NCBI RefSeq assembly: GCF_008312885.1
Contig: NZ_VSSO01000001.1
Location: 186,001 to 250,000, forward strand
Reading direction: 5' to 3'
Source: Lolliginicoccus suaedae
Lineage (GTDB): Bacteria > Actinomycetota > Actinomycetes > Mycobacteriales > Mycobacteriaceae
Length of the DNA: 64,000 nt
Shown piece by piece: positions 8,860 through 18,275 of the stretch. The notes below the pieces were generated by a model that ran no database searches, had not been told where the DNA came from, and worked only from the letters and a program-made list of their open reading frames with translations. Positions within the stretch are counted from its first letter, which is position 1. Every line of letters starts with the position of its first letter. Both the position numbers and the translations under genes were made by a program.

Positions 8860-9576
8860 ATGCGCGGGCTGCTCAAGGCCGTCGTCACGCTCCTCGTGCT
8901 TCTCGCGATCATCGCGGGGGCAGCAGAGATCGTCACACGCTTCATAGTCGGCGGGGAGATCCGGGAACCGCTCGGGGAGTCCTGGCAATCCGAGCCCAGC
9001 ACTTCGTTCGGCATGCAACCCCTGCTGCCCGCGCTGATGAACGACCGCATCGAGTCCTTGTCGATCGACAGCGGCACCATCGGCACCGGCGACCTGCGTG
9101 GTTCCGCGCTGACCATCGAGCTCGGCGATATCGATATCACCGACCGGGACAACCCCGTCGCGGGTGACGTCACCGTCATCGCGCGCATCACCGCGGAAAC
9201 CATCTTCCAGGCGATCCAGGAGAAGGACGGCGGCGACGTCTCCATCCTCCCCGGCGTGAGCATCACCATCGACGGGGTGGTCCCGCAGCCCGCGCGGGAG
9301 GCGCTCGTCGTCGAGCTCATGCGCGGCACCGCTACCGTCGACGCCACGCCACGGATCGAGGATGGCAACGTCGTCATCGACCTCGGCAACGCCGAGATCC
9401 TTGGGCTGCCTCTGCCGGAGGCCATCACCGATGCCATCAAGGGCGGCGCGAGCCAATCGGTGGGAGCCCTGCCCGACGGCCTCACTGCTACTTCAGTCAC
9501 GGTCACCGAGGAGGGCGTGGACGTCACCCTGACCGGTTCCGGGCTCGCGCTCGCTGACTTCCAGACCTCCCCCTAG
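8860..9576 (+). CDS. DUF2993 (LmeA-type) exported protein
   Basis: A 238-residue protein with one N-terminal hydrophobic helix (residues ~4-27) and a beta-rich periplasmic part with regularly spaced Ile/Val/Asp, the pattern of DUF2993. The mycobacterial member LmeA binds phospholipid and is needed for lipomannan elongation; whether this one shares that role is inference. The ATG at 8860 is preceded by AGGAAGG at an eight-base distance. The open frame extends upstream but overlaps the GDPD gene and lacks similarity. The MOSC gene starts 11 bases downstream. Confidence 0.8.
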   Translation: MRGLLKAVVTLLVLLAIIAGAAEIVTRFIVGGEIREPLGESWQSEPSTSFGMQPLLPALMNDRIESLSIDSGTIGTGDLRGSALTIELGDIDITDRDNPVAGDVTVIARITAETIFQAIQEKDGGDVSILPGVSITIDGVVPQPAREALVVELMRGTATVDATPRIEDGNVVIDLGNAEILGLPLPEAITDAIKGGASQSVGALPDGLTATSVTVTEEGVDVTLTGSGLALADFQTSP

Positions 9577-9587
9577 GCCAGGCACTC

Positions 9588-10298
9588 GTGGAAAACCGAC
9601 CAGCGCAGCCCGCCAGCCCGCGGCTCCCGCGCATCGTCGCCGTCCGCGTCGGGCGCCCCGCAGTGCTCGGCACATTGGGCGGCAAGGACGTGCGCAGCGC
9701 CATCAGCAAGCGTCCTGTGGACAGCGCCACCATCGGGCTGCGCCCGCACAACCTCGACGGCGACGAGCAGGCCGACACCGCGGTGCACGGCGGCCCGGAC
9801 AAGGCCATCTACCTCTACCCGGCCCAGCATTACCCCGCGTGGCGAGCTGACGGCTACCCGCTCCGCGAGGGCGGGGTCGGCGAGAACCTCACGATCACTG
9901 GCATCAGCGAGGACACTGCCTGCATCGGCGACATTTGGTCCTGGAGCGATGCGATCATCCAGATCAGCCAGCCCCGCGAGCCCTGCTACAAGCTCGGCAT
10001 GCACGCCGGGGACAAGGCCGTCATAGTCCGCATGATCGACACCGGCCGGTGCGGGTTCTACGCCCGCGTGCTCCAGCCCGCGATCGTGCCCACCAGCGGA
10101 CCACTGGTCCCGCACGCCCGGGCCGCGCACGGTGTCGCCGTCGCCGAGGTATTCCGCATGCTCACCGCGCCTCCCGGCAGTCTCGCCGCTGCCGGGATCA
10201 CCTCATCCAGGATCGAGTACGCCCTCAGCATTCCCGAGCTCGCGGAGTCCGCGCGCCGTGGGCTCCGCAAGGCGCTCGCCCGCCTCGAGCGGCAGTGA
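9588..10298 (+). CDS. MOSC-domain protein, YiiM type
   Basis: A 236-residue protein starting with GTG. The MOSC core spans roughly residues 40-170, with VHGGPDKAIYLYP, GGVGENLTITG and the Cys-bearing QPREPCYKLG loop. That Cys is the presumed sulfur or molybdenum-cofactor ligand. Residues 170-236 form the three-helix tail seen in YiiM-like proteins, which reduce N-hydroxylated compounds using Moco. It lies 11 bases after the DUF2993 gene and is probably co-transcribed with it. Confidence 0.88.
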   Translation: MENRPAQPASPRLPRIVAVRVGRPAVLGTLGGKDVRSAISKRPVDSATIGLRPHNLDGDEQADTAVHGGPDKAIYLYPAQHYPAWRADGYPLREGGVGENLTITGISEDTACIGDIWSWSDAIIQISQPREPCYKLGMHAGDKAVIVRMIDTGRCGFYARVLQPAIVPTSGPLVPHARAAHGVAVAEVFRMLTAPPGSLAAAGITSSRIEYALSIPELAESARRGLRKALARLERQ

Positions 10299-10430
10299 TC
10301 CTGGTGGGCACGGGGTGAGTCAGGTCACGGTTGGGTGAACAAATGGCGCGGATCATGCGCTACCGCTAACAAGATCACCAGTGGGGCGCGATGACCAGGT
10401 GAAGATGCCGTCATCGAGAAAGAGGGACCG

Positions 10431-11318
10431 TTGCGCTCCGTCCATCCGTTCGCCATTGCCATCCTCGCCCCCGGGCTCGCTCTCGCCACCGCGTGCGGCA
10501 CCACCACCGAGCCCATCGCCGGAACGTCTCTCGAAACACCGGCCCCGACGCCTGACGAATCCTCAGCGGCAGGCTCGCCAGAAGCCGAGCCGCTACGACC
10601 TGGAGCCCAGGAGCCAGGCGAGCAGGCTCCGACGACTGCTCCCGCGACCGCACCGAGCGAGCCAACCGCGTCACCCAGCACGAGCGATCCAGCCAGCGGC
10701 CAGCTCGTGGTCGCCGCGACCACAACCAGTGGCGCGCCTGTGCCGGGCGCCAAATTCACCGTCTCCGCCATGGATGCGTGCTACTCCGATGGCCCCGGTG
10801 CAGACCTCAACCCACGGTTCGCCGCCCGTGGCGGAACGGGATCCGACGGCGTGATGACCATCGAGGGCCTCGCGCCTGGCTGCTACAGCGTCACGCTGAC
10901 AGAAGCTCCCACCGCCCACCTGCCCGTGCCATCGGGCCTCTTCGGCGGCGAGATAGCGGGTGACAACGACACGCTGACCGTGCCCATCGAGTTCTACGAC
11001 GGCCCAGCCCGGCTCCCCGAGAATGTCGTGGACACCACCCTGCGCGTCACCGACCTCGAAACCAATGATCCGATCGATGGCCTAGGGATACGGCTGCAGC
11101 GATGCGACACCAGCGGAATCGACCTCATCACGCCGCCTTCCGATGACTCCGGCATCATTGAGCTGGAACTTGCCAACACCTGCTACGACGCGGTGGGCGT
11201 CGCAGGAACCACCGCCCCATGCGCGCCAGCGGGAATCACCCGATTCACCCCCGAGGGCAATTCCTTCGAGTATGGGATCCTGATCAACCAGGACTACCCA
11301 GGACCCGGAACCTGCTGA
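10431..11318 (+). CDS. Lipoprotein with two Cys-containing beta-sandwich repeats
   Basis: A 295-residue protein started at a TTG at 10431, five bases after AGAGGGA. The signal peptide ends in a lipobox LATAC (Cys at about residue 22). A Pro/Thr/Glu/Ser-rich spacer to about 85 leads to two ~100-residue domains. Domain 1 has GAPVPGAKF, a GLAPGCYSV strand and an EFYDGP end. Domain 2 has a NTCYDAV equivalent. These features resemble SpaA/Cna-B or carboxypeptidase-regulatory folds, stabilised here by paired Cys. A related protein is encoded at 12529-13806, on the other side of an SDR gene. It is probably a cell-surface protein; ligand unknown. Confidence 0.7.
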   Translation: MRSVHPFAIAILAPGLALATACGTTTEPIAGTSLETPAPTPDESSAAGSPEAEPLRPGAQEPGEQAPTTAPATAPSEPTASPSTSDPASGQLVVAATTTSGAPVPGAKFTVSAMDACYSDGPGADLNPRFAARGGTGSDGVMTIEGLAPGCYSVTLTEAPTAHLPVPSGLFGGEIAGDNDTLTVPIEFYDGPARLPENVVDTTLRVTDLETNDPIDGLGIRLQRCDTSGIDLITPPSDDSGIIELELANTCYDAVGVAGTTAPCAPAGITRFTPEGNSFEYGILINQDYPGPGTC

Positions 11319-11322
11319 GCCG

Positions 11323-12321
11323 CTAGCGCACCGGCAGGTCGAGCACGCCACGGCAGAACTCCCACAGCCGCATCACGTCATGCTCATCGTGCTTGGTGCC
11401 GGGTAGCCGGAACGGGGAACGCTGATGGCGATCGTGCCAGAAGTGCCCGGACTCCGGAGCGGGGGCCGCGGCCGCGAGCCACACGATCGTGTCGGCCCCG
11501 GCCCGTGCATCGCGCAGCAGGGGACGCATCAAGCGGTGGAACCCCGGGAGCGCATCGACCACGCCCGGGGTGTTCGCCCAACCAGGGTGCATGGCATGCA
11601 CCGCGATGCCATCGACCGCCCACCGGTGCGCGAGCAGCGGCACCAGCGACACCTGCATGCGCTTGGTGCGGGCATACGCCACCGCGCCCTTGTACTCGCC
11701 CTGCGCGTACTCGGGATCATCCACGGCGAGCCCCTGGGTGTACATGCCGCCGGAAGAGACGAAGACGACGCGGCTGGTGCCGGAGGCCCGAAGCGCTGGG
11801 CGCAGCAGCTCTGACAGCAGCAGCGGACCGAGGACGTGCGTCGCAAGGGTCACCTCATGGCCGTCAGTGGTGAGCTCGCGCTCCTTCGGCAGCACGCCCG
11901 CGTTGTGGATGACAACATCCAGCCGGGGCTCGACGGAGAGCACATGGCGTGCCGCGCGACGCACCGAGGACAGATCAGCGACGTCGATGTCGACGATATC
12001 GACGTCGGCACCGGGCACCGAACCGCGGATCCACGAAGCGGTCTCGGTGCCCTTGCTCGGCGTTCGCACACCGAGCAGGACCCGGGCACCGAGCATCGCG
12101 AGCTGCCGGGCGCACTCGGCACCGATCCCGGACCCGGCGCCGGTCACGAGAACAGTCTTGTCGCGCAGCGCGTGCAGCTCGGGATCGCCCGGCCATTCCG
12201 GCAGCGCCCGGCGCGCGGACAGTCCCAGCGACGAGAAGCTCCCCACCACAGTGCCCTCGAGCACTGCATCGGCGGTGCGGGCAAGCATCCGGGCACCGCG
12301 AGGAACGAACGATGGCGTCAA
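11323..12321 (-). CDS. Short-chain dehydrogenase/reductase, DHRS12-like
   Basis: A 332-residue SDR with GAGSGIGAECA (cofactor-binding Gly motif, near residue 58), HNAGVL (NNAG equivalent), a catalytic Ser in VFVSSGGMYT and the YARTK Tyr-Lys pair. The N-terminal ~45 residues before the Rossmann fold and the PGWANTPGV segment recall the DHRS12-like oxidoreductases. The substrate is unknown. The TTG at 12321 was chosen because GAGGT lies seven bases upstream; an ATG at 12288 is an alternative. Its stop is four bases from that of the convergent lipoprotein gene. Confidence 0.85.
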   Translation of the reverse strand: MTPSFVPRGARMLARTADAVLEGTVVGSFSSLGLSARRALPEWPGDPELHALRDKTVLVTGAGSGIGAECARQLAMLGARVLLGVRTPSKGTETASWIRGSVPGADVDIVDIDVADLSSVRRAARHVLSVEPRLDVVIHNAGVLPKERELTTDGHEVTLATHVLGPLLLSELLRPALRASGTSRVVFVSSGGMYTQGLAVDDPEYAQGEYKGAVAYARTKRMQVSLVPLLAHRWAVDGIAVHAMHPGWANTPGVVDALPGFHRLMRPLLRDARAGADTIVWLAAAAPAPESGHFWHDRHQRSPFRLPGTKHDEHDVMRLWEFCRGVLDLPVR

Positions 12322-12528
12322 GACAGGTACCTCGCAGGTTGAGCAATAAAGGATTCGTCCCCCACAGCGTAGGAGAACCTGTTGCGGTCGCGCACCGGGA
12401 ATGGCCGGTAACAGTGCTGTCACGATCCAGGTTCGTTTGCGCGGCACGGCTCCTGGATGCGTGCATTCCCGCTGCTGGGAGAGTGAAATATCAACAGACG
12501 CAGCAACGCCAGCAGGGGAGTGATCAGC

Positions 12529-13806
12529 GTGGGCGACAACACAATGCGCTCGCCGGGGCGCCCGGCCTGGCGCGGCCTGCCCCTCGCGCTCGTGGCCGGG
12601 GGCGCCGCCCTGGCTGCCGCGTGCGGATCACCCGACTCCGAGATGGTGTACAACTACCGTCCCCTGCCCCTCGGCTCCACCGCTGAGCGGACGGCTGACC
12701 CCGTGGCCGATGACTCCCAGCAGAGCGGCGTCCTTCCTGAGCGGACCCAGGACGAGGGGGCCCAAGCCGGCGAGACTCAGGCAGGCGAGACCCCGTCCGC
12801 TGCGGACGTGCCCCCGAGCGTCCCGGCACGCGTGGTGGCCGAGCCGCCACCCATCCTGATCCTGGACGGGCCTCCTGCGCCCGCGCCAGCTCCAGTGGCA
12901 CCCGCTCCAGCCCCGCCCGCTCCGGTGGCGCCCCAGCCTGAACCAGAGCCACCAGCCCCGCCCGCTCCCGAGCCTGGCGCGCCCGCTGTCCAGCCGGAGC
13001 CAGCCCCGGATCAGGAGCCAGAGCCAGCCCCGGAGCCTGCCGATCCCGTAGTGGAGCCCCAGCTTCCCGCCGAGCCCGCGGAAGGCGTCGAGGCCCCGCC
13101 AGCCGAGCCCGAGCCCGGGCAGCCGGATGGCCGTCATCTCGCTGGAGCCCCGGAGCAAGGGGAGCTCGACGTCGTCGCCCGCACGCTGAGCGGCTCCCCG
13201 CTCGGCGGCGTCGAGGTACACGCCCACGTGTTCGAGGCCTGCGATTCCCCGAGCAGCCCCGAGCCCGTCGAGCCGATCACCACGATCACCGGCACGACCG
13301 ACGACTCGGGCCAGCTGATCCTCGACGGCCCGCTGGGCTGCTATCACTTCACGCTCGGTGCGCTGCCCGACAATGCCTACCCGGTGCCCGAGGGAATGCG
13401 CCAGGTGGTGGTCGATGGCTCGGGCGAGCACGCGCCTGCGGAGATCAGGTTCTTCGATGGCCCCGGCGGGCTCGGCGACGGATGGCGGGCCGGGTCGCTG
13501 AAGGTGCTCGACGCGCGAACCGGAGCCGTGGTCCCCGGTGCCAGCCTGCAGCTAGCGCCGTGCGATCCCGCTGGCGGCGCGCCCTACACGACAGCCCCGG
13601 CTACCGCGACCGGGCACATCGTGCTCGCTCTCGCGCCGCAGTGCTACGACATCACCAGCGTGAGCGTGGCGCACCGCTCGCCATTGGTGCTCGAGGGTGG
13701 TGCTCCCCAGCGGATCGACACGTCGGGCGGCTTCCCGGAGATTCCAGTGCGGCTCGTTCCGGCTGGTTCAGTGCCGGGGGAAGCGCCTCCCGCGGCCCCC
13801 GAGTAG
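12529..13806 (+). CDS. Lipoprotein with long Pro/Ala/Glu spacer and two Cys beta-sandwich repeats
   Basis: A 425-residue paralogue of the product of 10431-11318. I prefer the GTG at 12529, eight bases after AGGGGAG; the frame is open from 12520. The signal peptide ends in a lipobox LAAAC. About residues 100-205 are a low-complexity spacer dominated by Pro, Ala, Glu and Val in PxP and PEP repeats, of the sort that spans a thick wall. Two domains follow, with GCYHF and QCYDI strands and an RFFDGP junction matching EFYDGP of the paralogue. The ligand and role are unknown. The gene is divergent from the SDR gene. Confidence 0.7.
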   Translation: MGDNTMRSPGRPAWRGLPLALVAGGAALAAACGSPDSEMVYNYRPLPLGSTAERTADPVADDSQQSGVLPERTQDEGAQAGETQAGETPSAADVPPSVPARVVAEPPPILILDGPPAPAPAPVAPAPAPPAPVAPQPEPEPPAPPAPEPGAPAVQPEPAPDQEPEPAPEPADPVVEPQLPAEPAEGVEAPPAEPEPGQPDGRHLAGAPEQGELDVVARTLSGSPLGGVEVHAHVFEACDSPSSPEPVEPITTITGTTDDSGQLILDGPLGCYHFTLGALPDNAYPVPEGMRQVVVDGSGEHAPAEIRFFDGPGGLGDGWRAGSLKVLDARTGAVVPGASLQLAPCDPAGGAPYTTAPATATGHIVLALAPQCYDITSVSVAHRSPLVLEGGAPQRIDTSGGFPEIPVRLVPAGSVPGEAPPAAPE

Positions 13807-13875
13807 GCCTCGCGCGCCCTTTCCCCCGGACAAGCGCCTGTGAGAAGGTAGAGAACAGGCAGGACTCGTCCACGG

Positions 13876-15570
13876 ATGGATGCGCCGATGCAGGTCCATG
13901 ACTTTCCCCTCATCGCCGGGATCCTTGCCGTGGCCGCTGGTGCTGCATTGCTCGCTGTGTGGCTCAAGCAGCCTCTCATCGTGGCGTTCATCGGTGTCGG
14001 CATCCTCGTTGGTCCAGTGGGCCTGGGCTGGGTGACCACCGATGGCACCATCGAGCTGCTGGCCCACCTGGGCATCGCGATCCTGCTGTTCCTGGTGGGG
14101 CTCCGGCTGGATATCCATCTGATCCGAAGTACCGGCCCGGTCGCGCTGGCGACCGGGCTCGGGCAGGTCGCGTTCACCTCGATCATCGGCTTCGGGATCG
14201 CGCGGCTGCTGGGCATGGACGTGGTGACCGCTCTGTATGTGGCCGTGGCCCTGACCTTCTCGTCCACGATCATCATCGTCAAGCTGCTGTCCGACAAGCG
14301 CGAGATCGACCACCTGCACGGTCGCATCGCGGTGGGGTTCCTCATCGTGCAGGACATCGTCGTCGTGGCCGTGATGATCGTGCTGACCGCGTTCGGGCAG
14401 GAATCGAGTGGCTCGATGCGCGCCGATATCTTCACGGTCTTCGCGAAGGGCGTCGCACTGGTCGTTGGCGTGGTGCTGCTGATGAAGCTGGTGCTGCCCC
14501 GGCTGCTGCACACGGTGGCGCGATCGCAGGAGCTGCTGGTGCTGTTCGGCGTCGCGTACGCGGTGTCCGTCGCGGCGGTCAGTGATTGGCTGGGCTTCAG
14601 CTCCGAGGTGGGCGCCTTCCTCGCGGGCATGTCGCTGGCCTCCACGCCATATCGTGACGCGCTAGGAGCCCGCCTGGTCAGCCTGCGGGACTTCCTGCTG
14701 CTGTTCTTCTTCCTCGCGCTCGGCGCGCAGCTGGAATTCACCGACGCGGGCGAGCAGATCTCCGAGGCGATCGTCCTGTCGGTCTTCGTGCTGGTGGGCA
14801 ACCCGCTGATCGTGCTGGTGATCATGGCGTTGATGCGCTATCCGGTGCGGGTGGGGTTCCTCGCGGGCCTGACCGTCGCGCAGATCTCGGAGTTCTCCCT
14901 GATCCTTGCCGCGCTCGGGCTGAGCCTCGGCCATATCACCAACGCCACGGTCAGCCTGATCACGGTGGTCGGCCTGATCACCATCGGTGGCTCGACGTAC
15001 CTGATCCTGTACTCGCACCAGATCTTCCAGCGGATCGGGCCGTGGCTCGAGCGGTTCGATCGCACGCAGGGCCGGGCGCACCGCCCTGCGCAGGATCGGC
15101 CGCCATGCGATGTGATCCTCTACGGCCTCGGTCGCTTCGGTGGCCGGATAGCGGACCGGCTGACGACCGATGGGTGGCGGGTGCTCGCGGTGGATTGCGA
15201 CCCCTATCGCGTGAAGCACCGGCACCGGCATGGCATGCAGGTGGTATTCGGGTGCGCGGAGGACGTCCACTTCCTGGAGGCGTTGCCGCTCGAGTCCGCG
15301 CGCGCGGTCATCAGCACCGTGCCGGTGGCTGACGTGAACCGGGCGTTGCTGCATGGCCTGCGCCATCATGCCTATGCGGGGCGCATCGTGGTGACCGCGC
15401 ACAATGAGCGCGACGCGGTCGATCTCGCTGGGGCAGGCATCGAGGTGGTGCTCGAGCCGTTTCGCATCGCCGCCGACGCGACCGTCGAGCTGCTCGAGGA
15501 ACTGGTTGCCAACGAGCGCCGCGCGGACGACGGGTCAGCCGATGGTGGTGCCGAACGCGAGGCCGAGTAG
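13876..15570 (+). CDS. CPA2 cation:proton antiporter with RCK (TrkA-N) domain
   Basis: A 564-residue KefB/KefC-like protein. Residues ~10-385 contain about twelve membrane helices of the Na+/H+ exchanger fold, with LTFSSTIIIVKLL and FLIVQDIVVVAVM in the ion-binding half. Residues ~410-530 form a Rossmann RCK domain with YGLGRFGGRIA as the nucleotide-binding motif. It probably exchanges K+ or Na+ for H+ under nucleotide control. The start is the ATG at 13876; a second ATG lies at 13888 and neither has a strong ribosome-binding site. The 3' end overlaps the convergent VIT1-type gene by 36 bases. Confidence 0.9.
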   Translation: MDAPMQVHDFPLIAGILAVAAGAALLAVWLKQPLIVAFIGVGILVGPVGLGWVTTDGTIELLAHLGIAILLFLVGLRLDIHLIRSTGPVALATGLGQVAFTSIIGFGIARLLGMDVVTALYVAVALTFSSTIIIVKLLSDKREIDHLHGRIAVGFLIVQDIVVVAVMIVLTAFGQESSGSMRADIFTVFAKGVALVVGVVLLMKLVLPRLLHTVARSQELLVLFGVAYAVSVAAVSDWLGFSSEVGAFLAGMSLASTPYRDALGARLVSLRDFLLLFFFLALGAQLEFTDAGEQISEAIVLSVFVLVGNPLIVLVIMALMRYPVRVGFLAGLTVAQISEFSLILAALGLSLGHITNATVSLITVVGLITIGGSTYLILYSHQIFQRIGPWLERFDRTQGRAHRPAQDRPPCDVILYGLGRFGGRIADRLTTDGWRVLAVDCDPYRVKHRHRHGMQVVFGCAEDVHFLEALPLESARAVISTVPVADVNRALLHGLRHHAYAGRIVVTAHNERDAVDLAGAGIEVVLEPFRIAADATVELLEELVANERRADDGSADGGAEREAE

Positions 15571-16647
15571 ATACGTCACCGCTGCGGCACCGAACCCGAT
15601 CGCCAGCTGGCGGGCGCCTCGCTTGGCCGGCGGGCCACCGGAGAGCAGGCCCACCACCACACCCGTGGCGATGAGCGCGATGCCCACGAGCACGCATGCG
15701 GTGACCAGGGCCGCGAAGCCCTCGATGCCGATCGCGTAGGGAATCACGGGGATGATCGCGCCGGAGGCGAAGAACCCGAAGCTCGCGAGCGCGGCCCGCA
15801 TCGCGGTGCCGATGTTCTCGTGCGCATCAGTGGCGGGCTGCCCGTCCGTGTCATCGGTGCGCAGCCCCGCGAGGACGTCGGTGGCGCGCTGCTCCGCCTC
15901 CGCCGGGGACATGCCCCGCGCGCGGTAGACCAGTGCCAGCTCGTTCTCGTTGACGTCCAGGTCAGGCACTGCGTCGCGGGTGTGGGGGCTAGGGGTGGAC
16001 GCTTCGAGCAGCTCCCGCTGCGACCGCACCGAGATGTACTCGCCCGCTGCCATGGACATCGCGCCCGCGAGCAGGCCGGCCGCGCCAGCGAGGAGGATGA
16101 CCTCATTGCCCACGCCGCTTCCGGCGAAGCCGAGGATGAGCGCGAGGTTCGAGACGAGCCCGTCGTTGGCGCCGAACACGGCGGCGCGAAAGGTCCCGGA
16201 GAGGCGGTTGCGGCCCCGGGTGGCGAGGGCGCGCACGACCTCCTCGTGGATGTGCTCGTCCGCGGTCATCGCGCTGGTGGCGTCGGTATCGGAGGCGTAG
16301 GGCGATCGCTTCTCGGCGCGCTGGACGAGGGCGAGCACGAACACCGAGCCGAAGCGGCGGGCGAGGAACCCGAGCATGCGGGTGCGGACATCGCCGCGCA
16401 GGGGCATGCCGACGTGGTCGCCGAGGAGACGCCGCCAGTGCGCCTCGTGGCGGCCCTCCGCGTGGGCGAGCGCAAGGAGGATCTCCCGTTCCTCGCCGGT
16501 ACGGCGCTCGGCGAGATCCATGTACACCGCGGCCTCGGCGCGCTCATTGGCGAGGTAGCGGCGCCAGCGCCGGATGTCGCGCGCAGTGGGCGCCGCGCGC
16601 TCGGTGCCGGGGACGCCGGGATGGGTGGCGCGCTGATCATCGGCCAT
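15535..16647 (-). CDS. VIT1/CCC1-type Fe/Mn transporter with rubrerythrin-like half-domain
   Basis: A 370-residue protein. Residues ~20-70 form a two-helix ferritin-like segment with ANERAEAAVY and AEGRHEAHW carboxylate/His residues. Residues ~140-370 are the VIT1 transporter: FGANDGLVSNLALILG, AMSMAAGEYISVRSQ and three C-terminal helices. Plant VIT1 and yeast Ccc1 move Fe2+ or Mn2+ out of the cytosol, and bacterial relatives with the ferritin-like part (MbfA type) export iron. The start is the ATG at 16647 after a GGGAGGGACGAG purine stretch. The stop overlaps the convergent antiporter gene by 36 bases, so read-through RNAs would be antisense to each other. Confidence 0.88.
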   Translation of the reverse strand: MADDQRATHPGVPGTERAAPTARDIRRWRRYLANERAEAAVYMDLAERRTGEEREILLALAHAEGRHEAHWRRLLGDHVGMPLRGDVRTRMLGFLARRFGSVFVLALVQRAEKRSPYASDTDATSAMTADEHIHEEVVRALATRGRNRLSGTFRAAVFGANDGLVSNLALILGFAGSGVGNEVILLAGAAGLLAGAMSMAAGEYISVRSQRELLEASTPSPHTRDAVPDLDVNENELALVYRARGMSPAEAEQRATDVLAGLRTDDTDGQPATDAHENIGTAMRAALASFGFFASGAIIPVIPYAIGIEGFAALVTACVLVGIALIATGVVVGLLSGGPPAKRGARQLAIGFGAAAVTYLLGLAFGTTIG

Positions 16648-16792
16648 CGTGCTCGTCCCTCCCTGGTCTGTCGGCTTGCTGGGATGACAATACCGCTCTG
16701 CCGGTGCGCGCGCCGCCCGCAGCGCGGCCCCCACGGAACCTTCCGCCGGGGGCCAACTTTGGCGTTCTGGTCCAGCCGAGCGCATCGTCGGG

Positions 16793-16798
16793 TAGAAA
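16793..16798 (+). promoter_or_regulatory. -10 box for leaderless PRA-PH-like gene
   Basis: TAGAAA followed by eight bases and the ATG at 16807. No matching -35 was identified. Confidence 0.45.
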
Positions 16799-16806
16799 TC
16801 GTGGAC

Positions 16807-17139
16807 ATGAGCAAGCTGGTACGCGACCACATCCCGCACATCATCAGAGCCTCGGGACGGGATCCCCTGGTGCATGTGGTCGATGGCGAGGACCGGCGCG
16901 TGGCCTTGCTGAGCAAGCTGGGCGAGGAGTGCTCCGAGCTGACCGCCGCCGCGCCCGAGGACGTGCTCGACGAGGCTGCGGACCTGTACGAGGTGCTGCT
17001 CTCGCTGCTCGCCCAGCATGGCCATGGAAGGCTCGAGCTCGAGCTCGCCGCGGCGCAGAAGCGCGCCGAGCGGGGCGGCTTCGAGCACGGCGTGATCCTC
17101 GATGCGGTCAGTGATGCTGCCGTGCCGGTGGCGGGCTAG
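16807..17139 (+). CDS. Stand-alone PRA-PH/MazG-like NTP pyrophosphohydrolase
   Basis: A 110-residue all-alpha protein with MSKLVRDHIP at the start, a LGEECSEL helix (ExxE metal-binding motif) and DEAADLYEVLL (second Glu/Asp set). This is the layout of phosphoribosyl-ATP pyrophosphohydrolase/MazG-type house-cleaning enzymes, which hydrolyse NTPs to NMP and PPi. It is not next to his genes, so nucleotide-pool cleaning is more likely than histidine synthesis. A TAGAAA box at 16793-16798 lies eight bases before the ATG with no ribosome-binding site, pointing to leaderless translation. Confidence 0.8.
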   Translation: MSKLVRDHIPHIIRASGRDPLVHVVDGEDRRVALLSKLGEECSELTAAAPEDVLDEAADLYEVLLSLLAQHGHGRLELELAAAQKRAERGGFEHGVILDAVSDAAVPVAG

Positions 17140-17151
17140 CTAGTCCGGCCC

Positions 17152-18273
17152 CTAGTCCGTGCCGCGCCGCCGTTGGTGGATCTCGTAGGAATCGCGGCCC
17201 CGCCACAGCAAAGTCCCGGTGGGGATCGTGGTGTAGATGCCGATCCCGGCGGCGGTGGTGCGGTCGAGCAGGACGGGCAGGCCTGACGCCGCGGAGAGCT
17301 CGCGCAGCAGCGGATCGGGGCGCCCGATGGCCCGCTCATGGTGGTCGCGCACGGGGAGCATCGCGAGCTTGTTGCTGTTGCAGCGCGCATCGGTGAGCAC
17401 GAGGTTCGCGGTGCCGTCCAGCGGTATCCGCGACCAGGGCAGGACGTGGTCGACGTGCGGCGTGGCCCGCAGCGGGGCAGCGCAGTAGAAGCAGCGGCCG
17501 TGCTGGATGTCGCGCAGGGGGTCGTGCAGGCGGATGAGCGAGGAGCGGTCGGCGCCGAAGAGGAAGCCGGCGAGATCGTCGTGGTCGAGGTCGGTGGCGT
17601 TGAACCGCACGATGTCGGCGATCCAGGTCATCTCGATGACGGGGCGCAGCAGGGGAGCGCATTCGCGGAGCGCGGCCGCCACTCCGGGCCGCAGGACGAG
17701 CGGGCCGTGAGCATAGAGGGCAGCGCGGCTGATGGAGTTGTGGAAGCCACTGGCATCGAAGAGGAAGTCCGTGCTCGCGCCCTGCGGCACCCGGACGGGA
17801 GTCTGGAGGTAGGTGAGCGGGTTGCGGGCGAGCTGGTGGGCGACATCGCGAACGAGGTGCTCGTACACCGCGGACCCGGACTCGCGCGCGTGGTCGGCGG
17901 TGGAGTGCCCTTCCGCGCGGAGCGCGGCGCGGGCCTCCGCGATCAGCCGGGGGATGCGCGGCATGCCCCCGCCGGGACCTTTCGCGGATCCCTGGGGCCA
18001 GCCCTGCCGGAGGGGACCGCTGGCGGTGTAGGGCTGCACCTGCGGCCAGTAGTAGGCGATCACGCGCTGCGCGAGGTGGGGCACGGGGACCGCGAGCTCG
18101 GCAGTGGTGGGGACCGGGTTCTCGACGGCCTCATCGACCAGGGCGAGCAGCGTGGCGAGCTTGTAGGTCGATTGCCGGGCCCCCGATTCGAGGAGGGCGA
18201 CGACGCGCTGCGCGAGCGCGATCGAGTCCGCGGCGCCTGGTTGCTCTGGTGCGCCTCCTGCGGATCCGGGCAT
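17152..18273 (-). CDS. HNH endonuclease-domain protein
   Basis: A 373-residue protein. The C-terminal third holds a zinc-supported HNH nuclease: CFYCAAPL (CxxC pair), HVDHVLPWS (first catalytic His) and NLVLTDARCNSNK (Asn and second Cys side). The N-terminal ~230 residues are helical with no family I recognise. HNH proteins of this shape occur in restriction and other DNA-processing settings, but nothing around it (DUF202 gene upstream, convergent PRA-PH-like gene) points to a defence island. The start codon lies two bases after the stop of the DUF202 gene, so they are likely one operon. Confidence 0.8.
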   Translation of the reverse strand: MPGSAGGAPEQPGAADSIALAQRVVALLESGARQSTYKLATLLALVDEAVENPVPTTAELAVPVPHLAQRVIAYYWPQVQPYTASGPLRQGWPQGSAKGPGGGMPRIPRLIAEARAALRAEGHSTADHARESGSAVYEHLVRDVAHQLARNPLTYLQTPVRVPQGASTDFLFDASGFHNSISRAALYAHGPLVLRPGVAAALRECAPLLRPVIEMTWIADIVRFNATDLDHDDLAGFLFGADRSSLIRLHDPLRDIQHGRCFYCAAPLRATPHVDHVLPWSRIPLDGTANLVLTDARCNSNKLAMLPVRDHHERAIGRPDPLLRELSAASGLPVLLDRTTAAGIGIYTTIPTGTLLWRGRDSYEIHQRRRGTD

Positions 18274-18275
18274 GG

